Below, piece after piece: positions 46,873 to 59,052 of a stretch of DNA of 64,000 bases (position 1 is the first letter of the stretch; every line of letters starts with the position of its first letter). The notes beneath the pieces were generated by a model that made no database searches, had not been told where the DNA came from, and worked only from the letters and a program-made list of their open reading frames with translations. A program made the translations under genes and the position numbers. Source of the stretch: Rhipicephalus microplus (lineage: Eukaryota > Arthropoda > Arachnida > Ixodida > Ixodidae). The stretch covers positions 14,400,001 to 14,464,000 of the forward strand of contig NC_134704.1 of NCBI RefSeq assembly GCF_043290135.1, given 5' to 3'.

Positions 46873-48459
46873 TCGGCAGCAGATAGAGTGTCTATAACGT
46901 TCTGGCATATTTAAGTTTCTGGCATAACTATAAGTTTCTGGCATATCGATATACACATATACAACCTTTCATTCGACTGAAACAAAAGCGATGAGAAATC
47001 CTTGGAAACCGGGGCGTCGCTGACGAGAATGTATAGACTATAGCGAACAAGCTTCAAGGCTGCAACTTCCTCTTCCTGTGACGCTTCGAAGAATGAATAT
47101 TTGTCGGGCAGGCGATGTTCAAAAAAATTGTCTGCAGCAACGACGGCAACTAAGTTTATCAGTTCAGCAACCTAATGCAACCACTTGAAGTAATTCACGG
47201 CGCTCTCAGCAAGGCTGTACAACGATGTAATACATATTACCAGTATCTATGAACATAAAAAACTAGTTTTGTTTGCATTTATGAGGCTCATCACAGCTTC
47301 CTGTGAACTTTTAACTACGCGGGAAATATTCATGGGAAGTACCCTCATGCTGAGTTTTCTCCCAAGCAGGAAAGTTCCACACCGTTATGATCATTCCATA
47401 TGCCAAGCCGAGTCGTAATGATATGCTCGTTTGAGCATGGTAATTCTGCTGATACTTCTGCAATTTTTATAGCAGCTCGCCTCAGTGCCTTTACCCCAAG
47501 CAATCAACGTCGCTATTCTTGCCGTTGCCATCCTCATTAAATTAATGGTTCAAACCGATTCGGGGCCTTCAGAGCGCTCTCTATGCCACACATCTCTTTC
47601 ATTCAGTTCTCGCTCAACGAGTGCTATTTTAACACCCGTGGTCGTAAACTGGGGAAACAATAAGCGGTGATTTATCTCTCTCTTTCTATTTTTTTCGCTC
47701 GTTTTGTGCGGACGCCCAGACGCTGCATGCAGGAGCACATTCTTTTAGCAAGGAACACCTTCCGGCTTTATTTATATGGCGGACACAACAATAAGACTCG
47801 AGAACTCCCGTCCTCGTCACAAGATGGAACTGCAACAAAATCTTGATTTCGATGAGATACCCTTGTATCCAATCGCACCTCGGCATACGTTCAATAAATG
47901 GCAAAGAAACTCGACTGAAACAAGACAGAGTGCTTTTTATAATTTTATTGATGGTTCTTGGGCTTAGGAGAGAGAAGGCTTGGAAGTACAAGTAGGCTAC
48001 ATATAAGAAAGACGCTCAACTTGCAACTGAATTTATTTCGCAAAGCGTGTCGCCACGAAAACCTCTGCGCAGACGCAGTAACACCACATTGTCACTCTGC
48101 TTAAAGACAAATGCATGGTTAAAGAACGCGTTAACAATTAACGATAACAAGAGCGTTGTAAATTTAATCGGTTTTTAGGCTTAAGTGCTCTGAAGGTAGC
48201 CTTCAAAGTGAGATGCTCCGAAGGTGAACTGATGCACGCTTCTGTAGCAATATTCGTCTGTTCCGCCTCTATACAATCTCTCTCTCACGCCTGCCCATGA
48301 CATCTGCCTCCTCGAAAAGATGCGCCAAAATAAGAAGCGTGCTTCAATTCTCTCTCTTGGCTCTTTCTTTAGTTGGTTTACGTTGTGCAGTTGTAGTCAA
48401 TTGTGTGAAACAGCCAATCATACGCTATAGACATAGGTCAGCAAAACTTGTGGAGCTCC
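46873..48459. other. Non-coding spacer
   Basis: Nothing recognised; short frames only. Confidence 0.35.
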
Positions 48460-48690
48460 CTCAGATTCACCCATGAAATATATATTGAGCTTTGGACTCA
48501 CTCGGGCTTCCGATTCACGAAAATTTTTCGAGCTGGACTCACACTCACGAAAACATTTTTCAACCGGACTCCCTCGGACTCAAACCCACAAAAACATTAC
48601 TCACCTGGACTCACTCAGGCTCAGGCTCACAACTCGATTTGAGTCAGGGTAAGAGTCGACTCATAAGTGAGTTCACCAACCTACGACTAT
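48460..48690. repeat. Diverged tandem repeat of TGGACTCACTC units
   Basis: About four to five units of 32-41 bp, each starting (T)GGACTCACTCGG-like and containing TCACGAAAA or CACAAAAACA. It ends with an arm that reads ACTCGATTTGAGTCAGGG and GAGTCGACTCATAAGTGAGT, partly the reverse complement of the unit. Confidence 0.7.
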
Positions 48691-49057
48691 AGAGCAGCTT
48701 TTGTTTTATCAAGAACAATCAGTTGGAGAACATGCGCCTGTTAAACGGAAGTTTTCTTAGTTTCTCCTCTCCAAAGATCATGGAACTGGAGCTCATGGTC
48801 ATAGCGATAACCTTAAAGGGACATTTGCTTCCGTCGTGTAACAGCACGCACGAAAATTAGCATTAGCTTTCACTAAACATCATTTCATGGAAGTGTCGTT
48901 GCATAGGCTTTGTGACAGGAATTTCAGCCGCACCCTTCGGTTGAGTTTTTTGAACGGGGCCGTGTGCGACGTTCATAGAAAGAATAAACAGTAACACATG
49001 TCGTGGCGATGGTACACCGATCGATCGAAACAACGAACATTTCTGTTGCCACGACAA

Positions 49058-49133
<76 letters not shown>
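49058..49133. repeat. (TA)n microsatellite, about 75 bp
   Basis: TA array with one imperfection near its left edge. Confidence 0.95.
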
Positions 49134-49136
<3 letters not shown>

Positions 49137-50255
49137 CGCACCTTTTCTTTGACGACAAGAGTGAATGCAAGAATGCAATTGTGCCGAAATCGCTGCCGAT
49201 GTTGACACGCAATCGGCCCTGACGTCCTATACAACAACTCATCCGCTGTCGCGACATCACGACATTTTCTTATTACATTCTGACGAAGAGGAGGTGCAGA
49301 GATTTTTCTTCCGCGTGGTAGAAATCGAAATCACTCGCGCTGCGCAAAATGCTTAACGGCTGGAAAGAAGTTCGCTGAGGCTGTTATTGAATGTGCACGT
49401 CCGTATGCATGACGTCCCTTAAAAAGTATACCTTTACTTTCACCGTCAGAAACACTCCTTTTTCAAGTTCGTTCATAGAGTATTCCAGAAAAGCGAGTTT
49501 TGTGAACTGGAGATGGGTTAAAAAAGCGTTACATTATCCATACTGGCTTATTTATTGTGCGCAGAAATAACGAATAGAGAATCCAGAGCAAACCTTACAG
49601 AACAACCTTAGACGCATCTTTAGAAAGGTACGAGTGCACGAGAAACGTATGAGGTTTTTGTGACGACAAAAAAGGTGGTATATCCAGGAGTGTGCTATCC
49701 ATATCGCTCATATTTAAGAAATCCCATCACGTTTACGAAGGCGCTTATCTTGTGGCACTTAGTCTTATTTTGATTTTGTGTTGTTTACCATCATTTACAA
49801 GCTTAGAGTTTCTTCTCATTTAAGCTAATGTAGCAGACACTTGTATTCAGGCGGTGTTTAGTGCAGTCTGACAATGTGCCGCATATCCCCAGGTAGGACC
49901 TTCGTCTCTCTATTTTTCAATGAAGGGCTTCCCATCCATTCTTGACAAGCAATCTCTTCCCTCTATTGAAAAAGTTTATATTTTTGATAGTAAACAGACC
50001 TTTGATATATTTACTGCCTCCAAAACGAACAGAAAGGCATAAATCCCCGCTGAATTGCTAAACACATATCGATGCCACTGCAATATTTCCTACGAAAACG
50101 CAGATGTGTGGCACAAGGCTTATTGAGAGTATTTACGGCCGGCCACAAAAGGGTCGCGGACCACGCAAGTGTGTGGATATAATACACGTAGCCAAGAGCC
50201 TGCTCGCCACACTTCACTACGTAGGCGGCGATCGACAGCAGGGGGAAGTGACTTT
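49134..50255. other. Non-coding spacer
   Basis: AT-rich; nothing recognised. Confidence 0.35.
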
Positions 50256-50430
50256 AATAGAAAAGAAGAGAAAAGTGAGCCCGCAACTGTCTCTCAGGGG
50301 GAGGACACCTCAACAGTAGCTCACGAGGGATGAGGGTAGAGAAGGGATTAAAAAGATAGGATTAAAAGGGGAAGAGATAGAGAGAGAGACAGAGAGAGGA
50401 GAGAGCGAGGCGCAGGGACAGGGAGCGACG
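50256..50430. repeat. Purine-rich dispersed repeat
   Basis: CCCGCAACTGTCTCTCAGGG and CTCAACAGTAGCTCACGAGG are followed by A/G-rich sequence. I believe the block recurs in tick genomes (memory only). Confidence 0.4.
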
Positions 50431-52094
50431 GAAGTAAGGAGAAGACAGGAAAAATGGGCATGGTTGCAGGAGTCAGAGGACGGGACACCACTGGCGAGAG
50501 CTCTGGTCGGCTACGTCTTTGAGCACCTGGCCCGCCACGTCTTTGATGACGTAGTGGGCGATATTCGCGGATGGTTCACTGTTTAGCGATGAAACCCACT
50601 AGCGCTTCGGCCCACTTATTAACTCCATGGATATGCTGCGATTTTTTCTTTACTTTTATATGTGGCCATTGCTTGTGTTACGCATATCGCACTGGTTGCT
50701 TTCTGGCTAATGATGATATGTGACCATCATCAAGTGCTCGAAGACAAAGAGGAAGTAGACTTCTGCTTGGCGCGAGCGCGTGCTCCATGTGGTACACATG
50801 GGGCGTTTCGCTAAGCGACGACAATGCATTCTACAGACCACGACCGCATACGATAGCCCGGCACCCCAAAAGTTTTCCGCCCTTAAAACCGCAAAGCGGA
50901 AAGCGTTCTGCTGTTCCGTTCTGTGTCTAAGAGCATCAGAAATGATCGGGAGGACGGCTGGGCAGCAACAATATGCAGCCCCTTGGAGACCAGGGGGTCA
51001 ATGAACCTAGCATGCTGGTCTGTCGTTGCTTTCTCGAGGCAAGCTGCCGACATCAGCGGCGTCGGTCCGCGGGCGCTCGCCACAGAACCGAACTGGGCTG
51101 CTGGATCGTTAACGAGTTCCCGCCGGTGCCGAACAGGGCCAGCGCGATATCGAACCGTTCCTTGGGACTCGCAACCGGCCGGTGCGTGCTCGCCGCCGTC
51201 GAGTGCGATATCGCCTCCGCGGTCCGCTATACCCAGAAACGTCAATACAGAGAAGCAGCAGCCGATCGGGGAGCCCGGAGTAAAAAGAGCTTCGATCGCA
51301 GGTGCGCTATTGCGCGACCCCTAGACGAGAAATTCTCAGCGCCGTCACTGCCTTTCACACCATTTAGCTCGCAGCATGTGCGACGTAACTGAGTGTGGGC
51401 TGCGCAAAGAAATGAAGCCAAAGCGAAAACACATAAACGCATACACTTAGTATATGTGCGTTTAACAAGTTTACTGTACATCGTGACATGTACGTACAGA
51501 CCAGTCCACCAGCAGATCCTATCAGAACACATATGTAGCCGGCAAACCAGTGGAAGCTCGCATAGAGAAACACAAAGGTGAAAGCCACAGAGGCTAACTA
51601 CATTATAATTCTTATTTGATTCCCTACACTGCAACACAGGAGAGGCGGAGGTAAAAAGACGGGAGAGAAAAAAAGAAAGAGTTAGGTATAGGAAGCTGAT
51701 GATGAAGCTGATGACTTCAGATGGATGGCGCTCACCTACAGAGGGGGATGGGCCAAGAGCCGGGCGGCAGGATACTTAAATGAAATTAAAATGAAATTGA
51801 AGCCAATCTGAAAAATTAGTTTAGAGATAATACTGTGGCCGACTTCGTATAGTACATCGGCCTCTTTTTTATACTAATGTATCTGTGTCACCGTAAGCTG
51901 CGATAAATCACGAGGTTCTAAACTATAGAGTGGTTTTCTTTCATAAGTAGTGGCACAATATTGATCAGATCTGCAAAAACGAACTCTCGCAATCGATATT
52001 GATTGTAATAATTTCTATGTGATAATTTAAATAGTACTAGCGATATCTATTTTAAAAGATAAATGTTAAATATCCTATATAGACACCAATCAGA
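50431..52094. other. Non-coding; GC-rich patch 50990-51360
   Basis: The GC-rich patch is open in three frames over both strands (up to 139 codons), which points to composition. A purine-rich block at about 51640-51720 resembles the dispersed repeats at 22268 and 52095. No gene recognised. Confidence 0.35.
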
Positions 52095-52215
52095 ATGAAG
52101 AATAGAAAGAAAGAAGGAAAAAATGTTAACCAGGACATTCTAAAGTTGCCTACTTTACGGTACGGTAATGAGAAATAGGAATATAAAAATGTGAGAGAGA
52201 AAGGAGAATTGAACT
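52095..52215. repeat. Relative of the purine-rich repeat at 22268
   Basis: GAATAGAAAGAAAGAAGG, GTTAACCAGGACATTC, GCCTACTTTACGGTACGG and an A/G-rich end occur in the same order as in the copy at 22268-22440. Confidence 0.45.
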
Positions 52216-53532
52216 CGGGAACACGATTGGGAAGCAATACGTACAGCAAAATAAAACAAGTGAAAATAAAATTAAAAGCTGCACGGGAAAACTTTGCTAA
52301 ACTGTCTCTATTAACTATACTGTAGAAAAAGCCTCAACACAAGCTTTTTTTTTTGCCGTAGGTCGACAGGAATTTCAGAGGTGGAAGAGCTCTCCGGAAA
52401 TAACACATCATTTTAGCTACGACGTCGGAACAACAAACAAGTGGCGTGCAATAACACCACAACACAGCCAGAAGGATTTGGCAGCCCGCACTCAATCATA
52501 AATATAAAAGAAAACCGAGCATTCTCAAGAGAAGCGACGAACAAAAACATCGCGGCTGACATGATATGTCCATCAGCTGCCAGCCACAAGCACTATTTTC
52601 CAGAGGCCACCGCGAAGCACTCGGAGGGCAGGGGATGCCCGGAACAAAGGGCAGTATTGTTCTCACATTTATTTTGCTTGGGGACCGCGCAGAATAAGCT
52701 ATCGCGAATGTAAGCCCTCTGGCATAGGCGGTTATGACATGTCTTCTCTAAGGTAATCGTTCATCGCCGCTTTTTTTTTTTTTGCTTTCACGATGGGCGC
52801 GTTATTGATGGCCCCATAAACGCATTGACAAAGGCGCCTTTTTACTGCCATGCTGCGCAATCACGGCTCGCATATTCCTCGTTACTGGACGTAGCGTGCA
52901 GACTCCGAAGTAGAGGCGTTCTCTGCAAACAAGGGCGGTATATATCGGCGAGTGTATGCAAAAGCTAGGAAATTTAATCTAACGCTCTCTTTTTCTCCAA
53001 ATCTCGAAGGAACTTCACTTTTGGTTCATGAATTAACTGGCGTAAACACCTTTGTACATTGCCTGGAATTTTACTACAATTTGGACACTGTTGTCACGCT
53101 ATGTCATGCAGTGCAGCTAAAGAGTTAATTGTAAAGAAAGAGTTTGCACTTACTTGTGACGCAGACTTGTGCATTTATCGGCTTCGATATGGGAGGACAG
53201 AGTGGCGGGGCGGGGGGGGGGGGGGGGAGTAATGCGTGAAGACATCTGTAAAGGACAGCTTCCCTGAAACATTTGAGCTTCAGCGCAGGGCTGAGATAAA
53301 GCTCACTTTCTGAAAGCATGCGACGTTTGAATTTGTTCTTCCGGTTCTTGAATGCTTAAACAATCAAACGACGATTTTTTTTCGCTGCAAAACCCATTGC
53401 TATGGAGTAGCCGAGGCAATATGAACCTCAGCCTCTCCATAGCAAAACAGTTATGAACAGAGCAGACCAGACGACGAATTCTTGGCACGTGTTTGACACG
53501 TTCAGGATGCAGTATAAGATTTATCTCTGTAT
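52216..53532. other. Non-coding; G run and hairpin
   Basis: A 17-base G run at about 53211-53227. An 11-bp inverted repeat TTGCTATGGAG / CTCCATAGCAA at 53397-53445. No gene recognised. Confidence 0.4.
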
Positions 53533-53753
53533 CTCTGTATACTCGGCTGCTGACCCGAGGTCGGGGAATCAAATCCCGGCTGCGGCGGCTGCATTTTCGA
53601 TGGAGGTGGAAATGCTGTAGTCCCGCGTGCTCATATTTGGGTGCACGTTAAAGAACACCAGGTGGTCCAAATTTCCGGAGCCCTCCACTGCGACGTCTCT
53701 CATACTCATATGGTGGCTTTGTGACATTAACCCCCACATATAAATCAATCATC
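53533..53753 (+). mobile_element. tRNA-SINE lacking the A-box end
   Basis: Starts inside the tRNA head at TACTCGGCTGCTGACCC, has the B-box arm GGGAATCAAATCCCGGCTGC, the body CATTTTCGATGGAGGTGG and TTTCCGGAGCCCTCCACTGC, and the tail CCCCCACATATAAATCAATC. Confidence 0.9.
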
Positions 53754-54609
53754 ACTTATTCTTGTTCCTTTCTTGCCGTCACAATTCTTGCCTCCCATTT
53801 GTGCGCAGCACCATACAAGCCAGTTCTGTTGCTCACTTCGTCAGTCTATGTGAAAGGAAAACGCTTAATAGCATTTAACCTTGAAGTGCAGAACGAAGCA
53901 AGCAAACGTCGAATTAAAACAGCCGGAGTCCAAGCACTTTCTTTGCTTCCTTCACCATACATTACCGCGGATGTCGAGAATTTCTTCTCTCTGTGAGCAT
54001 GCTATTGCATGCTGAGTGAGACCAGCTTTCTCAAAGCTTACAAAAAAAAACAGATGTCCTCCGCGCAAGTGCTTGCGGTATTCGACTCATAATCCAACGG
54101 AATCTACAAAGAACTGTCGCGTCTCCACTCTACATGATTCAGTGACGCTTCTATTAAGTAATGCTGATGATGACTCGTCCTAAATAGGTTACACGTTCGT
54201 AATAAAAGCTTGGAATGTCTGTGAATTCATAGACATACATTTTCATTGTGCCTAAAGGAAAGGTGTGGAAACTTAACAGAAGGAAACACTGCCACATTGA
54301 ATATGTACGCATATACTCTAGAAGTATACACTCGTTAGTGTTGAAGTGCATTGGGCACGGAGGCATAGTCGGGATGAATTCAACAAGATAGACGGACCAT
54401 TCCAAGCACTTGCCTCAGGGATATTCACTCCTTCTAATTAGCGCGGTCTCCACGGAGCATCTGATGTCACGCTTTCGACGGGATCTGTCTTAATTTTCCG
54501 GCACGCCTGCCTTCTGCCTGTCATCTTACCCGGGTGCAGTAGGTATCCCTTCAGAGCCTTCGTGTAGGAACGAGGTCCTCACATAATGCTTTGTCTAGAC
54601 TTAGAAATC
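53754..54609. other. Non-coding spacer
   Basis: A frame continuing out of the SINE to 53996 has no recognised domain. Confidence 0.35.
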
Positions 54610-54648
54610 AACAATAACAACAACAACAACAACAACAACAACGACGAC

Positions 54649-54680
<32 letters not shown>

Positions 54681-54717
54681 CGAGGACGACGACGACGACG
54701 ACGACAACAACAACAAA
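54610..54717. repeat. (AAC)n / (GAC)n compound microsatellite
   Basis: About 108 bp alternating between AAC and GAC blocks, with one GAG unit. Confidence 0.95.
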
Positions 54718-55960
54718 CGACCAAGGAACGTGCCACAAGTGCTATTCTTCAGTTACCAACATCAGCCCATGTGTAAGGACACGTTTTTTTTTTTCATCTA
54801 GAAAATAAAGAAGAAATAAAATATACCAAACAACTTCTTTGGTAATGCCCGGGAAGACGGTCGATCAGAAACACGAGCTTAACTGAAGGTGGACCTATAT
54901 ACGGGAAAACCTGTGACATCGTAACATTGAGAACATGGTTGCAGAGTCACTGCGACAGTTATTATGTAATGTGGCCTTGCACCGAATCTGCGTTTGCAGA
55001 TTCGGTGAATCGTCCTTTCGTGCGTTTCTCGCTCTTGTTTTTGTGCCTGAGGCTTTGATTTCTTTACGTCCGTAGTGTAAAAGAAATGAATACGGGGGTG
55101 GAAAATGTTGTAGTTTGTAGGTTTTAGTGTCATTTTTTAAATAATTGTGACTGTTGCCGCGTGTGGTGGGTTGTGGAGTAATGGAAATGTTTTTTTTTTC
55201 TTTTTTTTCTTGATTTGGTGGGGAGGAGGGAAGGCATGCTAAAGGACAATATAGTGATAGCGGGATGAGTGTGTTAATACGAGCTATATTTTCCTCACCA
55301 AGTACTAGGCATTGTTACAGGCATCTATTGGTAAGAGAAACACACATATTTTGGGATATGCGCTGGGGACACACGTGGCCTACCAGCAGAAGTGTATACA
55401 TTTATAAATATGTGCCCCGTTGTCAGTGTCCACGTGAAAAATCGCTTTTAAAGGGACCGGCAACTGTTTTTCTCTATGCCATTTTGAGACGAAATGTAGG
55501 TAGAGGAACTATGCCACTCCAAAATCTTAGCGTCCTGAAAACTACGTGCACTGTTGTATGATCACGCTGAAAAGTTGCTCCAGACGCGCTGACGAGCATG
55601 GAATCACTACGTCACGTGAAGACAGCACCACTATAATGCACACTACAAACGTAGGCTTATGTATTCATTTTTTATGGAGTAATACTTTGTAATATGAATA
55701 AACGAACAATATCTCAATACTAGCAAAAAATCGTTGACCACGTACAGCAATCAATGTTCACGTGGCCAGGTACATAAGATTGTTCATGCTTCTACCCACA
55801 GAGACGCTACAGGTCATTTTTCGCGACTTTAAATAAATAAATTAAACTATAAATCCACCTCTCGCGAAAAAAAAAACAGGGTTACTTTGAGTCAATGTAA
55901 GGAACAATATTTTCACCGGTGGAGTCACCTTATCATCTTATTTGATATTCTTACCAGTTC

Positions 55961-55991
<31 letters not shown>

Positions 55992-56363
55992 TGCACTCAC
56001 TGAGCTACCAAGAAGGCTGTGTAAACACAGATGCATTTTTACAATCCTTATACATATCAGGACGCTCCTGATTAGAGCACCTTTCTTGCTCATTTATTGT
56101 GATAGATTTTATAAGGACACTTTCGGTATGCTTCCGGCGTTGTCATCATGTTCCGTATAATGTCCACATCGATAACATATGAGTTATTAAAACCACGCGA
56201 GAGTTAGGGATGAACTCAGCTGAAGCATAGACGAAATGTCCCACCCATTCCTCGTCCGCTGGAGGAGCCTGAAAGTTCGTTGGTGGCAAGTGGGGGGGGG
56301 GGGGCTGCGTCGCTCGAGCAACAACTGTGAACTTGAAGTGGTTGCTTGGGCGTGTTGGTACGA
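54718..56363. other. Non-coding; hairpin and (TC)n
   Basis: A perfect 12-bp hairpin with a 4-base loop at 54980-55007. A (TC)n tract at 55964-55992. At about 55446 TTTTAAAGGGACCGGCAACT resembles the start of an abundant tick dispersed repeat. No gene recognised. Confidence 0.4.
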
Positions 56364-56483
56364 CATAGTTAAAAAAAAACAGCGTGAAAAACGAGAGACC
56401 AGACAAAGAAGTACACACACAGAGCGCTGGTCTCTCGTGGTGTGGTCTCTCGTTTTTCGCGCTGCTTTTTTTTTTCAACTATG
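56364..56483. repeat. Imperfect inverted repeat, about 38-41 bp arms
   Basis: Arm CATAGTT, A run, CAGCGTGAAAAACGAGAGAC (56364-56401) pairs with 56443-56483 apart from a few differences in the A/T run and one base. An extra partial copy of the arm (CTGGTCTCTCG) lies at 56428-56438 inside the loop. Confidence 0.8.
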
Positions 56484-57399
56484 CGAACTTCGATCATAAG
56501 GACGTGGTTGCGAGAGCTGTCTCAACAGACATCAAAAGACGGCTCGTATACGTGATATGCTCGCTCCGCTCACTTCGTGTTGAGATGACAGACATCACGA
56601 AAACTGCTACATTCTTTTGAGCGGCAGTATTCGCTCCAAACTTTGTATTCTTGGGTTTCGTGAGGCTGTATTCACAAGAGTTTGCTGGTAGTCTTACTTC
56701 GTATAACATGAAAATTTGTTGCTATCACATGCATTCATAGCTTCGCCACTGTGGTGAAACTGTCATTATTTCATGTCGTTCTTTCTCATTCTTGCACTCA
56801 TTGTATCTATACGCGCCAGTGAAGCGCAGAAAATAATCCGCAGATCCCGTCGCCTCAAGGGAGGCCTTGGCCCGGCCACCTAAACCTGCTGGTTTCTCAT
56901 AATAGAGTTCATTCTTCCTTCTCCTCCTCCACGTACCTCGGGAATCTATGTTATATGAACCATGCGGATAGAGAGTGACTGTTGTAATTTTTTATTAATC
57001 GAAATGTTACGAAGTAGCGCTAATGATAAGTACAAGTGCACGCACAGACACACAATAAAAAGCCGCATATGTTTTATATAACGAGTTGTTCACAGATACA
57101 TGGCGATGGCAATGGCAACGTGAATATTAGCAACACCAGAAACGGTAAGCGGATGTGAAGCGCTGATGATCGCGATGATGGTATAGTCCTGGAAACTCGT
57201 ACATAAATCAACTTCAGCGGATGATGCCAAACTCTCAGTGCACTATAACCCGACGTGACGACTGTATTATTGAAGTACACATGGAATACTTACATAATTG
57301 GATAGCCAGTACTGCAATCACAATTGACGTCGACGAGCATTAGGAGTTACCTGAAAAAGGGTTCCGAAACCCGGCGTGGCTCTGTGTTAGACTACTTGA
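56484..57399. other. Non-coding spacer
   Basis: Nothing recognised. A (GAT)-rich patch lies near 57165-57180. Confidence 0.35.
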
Positions 57400-58608
57400 T
57401 GTCACACCTGTCCCGTTAATTAGGGAGGCAATCGCCGGGCTAATTCCAAGTGCCGAAGTATCGGCCCCCCGAACCGCACCACGAAAGCGTGGACAATTTT
57501 GAAGTGGTCCTTTTGGGTGCGCCAGCGGACGCCGGCCGTGGCCCAAAGAACAAGTCAGAGCCGAGAGTTGATAAACAAACAAATTATATTCTCAATAATG
57601 GCAGATCGAAACCAATACATAAAAAATGCACACTCCACAATAGTTGCATACAATATGTCACCAATCAAACCAATCAATCAACGTACTACACAATACAATC
57701 AGCCACACTTGAAACAACGGACACGGACAACAATACGCCCTACAATGCAGTTGCATGCATTGAACAACCAAGACACTTAAAGACTAAAGAGATAGAAAAC
57801 CTATTCAGTCCAAAGTTTTTGGAACCCGGGTCTAGATGATACTCTTCCGAGAGTCACTCACTCAAAGTCCAGCGTTGTTGTCGTTCCGCAACCCTCTGAA
57901 GTTTCTCTTCCAGTAAACCTCGCCGGAGTTTCTCTTCCAGGAAAACTCCCGTCTTCAATAGGCCACTCTCCAAGCTTCAAACTTCTTCGCCGGAAATCCG
58001 TCGGCTTCACACACGCAGCTGTTGCCACGCGTCCTCGCTCAATAGCGGTAAACACACGCTCTTGCCTGTAGCTCGAGCCGTCCCTACGGACCAAAAAACT
58101 TCGCCGACTACCAGGCGGAATCTCTACGCGCTTCGGCGCTAACTTTCCGTCTTCTCCTATTCTGTCACTACGGGCAGAACCTTCGCCGACTCCACGGCGG
58201 AATTCCTACGCGCTCCGGCGTTAACTTCCGTCACCTCCTGCTTTCTTGTCTCGGCTGCTCGATTAAATACGTTCTGCGCCACCTTCCAGAAATTTCTCGT
58301 CCTTTCGTCGGCGCGATACGCAGCGAAAGCTGGGAAGAGGGCGAGACGGTTGGAATGCCCTCTCCGGCGGGTGAGTCACATCGGTATGACCACGCCTCCT
58401 TCGTTCTAGAAAGGTCGAGCGTTTGCCCGGCCGCCGCTGTGGGGTGAGGAGGTTCGTCTGCGAAGCCGTGCTTCTGCGGGGAGAGCGCGCGCCCGGGAGC
58501 CTTGGATGTTTGCTTTCTTTTTTTTTCTTTTTACCTCGCGGCGTTTCTGCCTGCCGTTGTCGCCAGGATTTGGCGGCGCGCTCTATTTTTAGCGCTCGTT
58601 CTGTGACA
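57400..58608 (-). mobile_element. Solo LTR (copy A)
   Basis: Homologous by eye along its whole length to the LTR at 59053-60285, in reverse orientation. The ends are TGTCACA...TGTGACA, a 7-bp terminal inverted repeat of the TG...CA type. A TATTTAAT box lies at 58263-58270 (minus strand). Flanks CTTGA (57395-57399) and ATTGA (58609-58613) look like a 5-bp target duplication with one mismatch. No primer-binding site, polypurine tract or gag-pol lies next to it, so I call it a solo LTR of a Ty3/gypsy- or BEL-like element. Superfamily is not decided. Confidence 0.85.
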
Positions 58609-58984
58609 ATTGATTGCCATGCAGAATGCTGGCGTTCGATTCCTGCTTGGACCCTGACATTTATTCTTTGCATTCCTCATGTCAACGCTGCTGATGTCAA
58701 CATTTTTTAACACTTACGCGTTAGCTTACGTATGTCTGTTCTCGCCATTACTGGGTTGATATGCACTGTCAATCACTTGCGAGTCGCAACACATGCCTGC
58801 ATACCTGTGGCACATACCCACCGGCGGGTATGTGTCACACGTCGGGCGGAAAGGATTTGATGACGTACGCGACGGGATTGCGACATTACTGATGTCATGA
58901 CAAACAAGTCAAATTCGTCAAACAATCTTACCCTCACACAACAATTTTTAAGTTCGTGATCACGAGAGGACCCAGACGTAGGCA
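58609..58984. other. Spacer between the inverted LTRs, with SINE-like head
   Basis: GCCATGCAGAATGCTGGCGT and GTTCGATTCCTGCTTGGACC (58617-58655) look like a B-box arm of another tick SINE family, followed by an A/T-rich tail. CACATACCC / GGGTATGTG forms a 9-bp hairpin at 58811-58834. Confidence 0.5.
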
Positions 58985-59052
58985 CATACATACATACATA
59001 CATACATACATACATACATACATACATACATGCATACATACATACATACATA
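58985..59052. repeat. (CATA)n left of LTR B
   Basis: Array of CATA/TACA with one TGCA variant, ending in the ACATA target duplication of LTR B. Confidence 0.95.

Noticed and set aside
50883..51392. Possible bacterial fragment (GC-rich, three overlapping frames)
   Set aside because: No frame gives a recognisable bacterial protein, no ribosome-binding site is evident, and the flanks are ordinary host DNA.
54610..54717. CRISPR-like or coding array
   Set aside because: It is a simple AAC/GAC compound microsatellite with no spacers.
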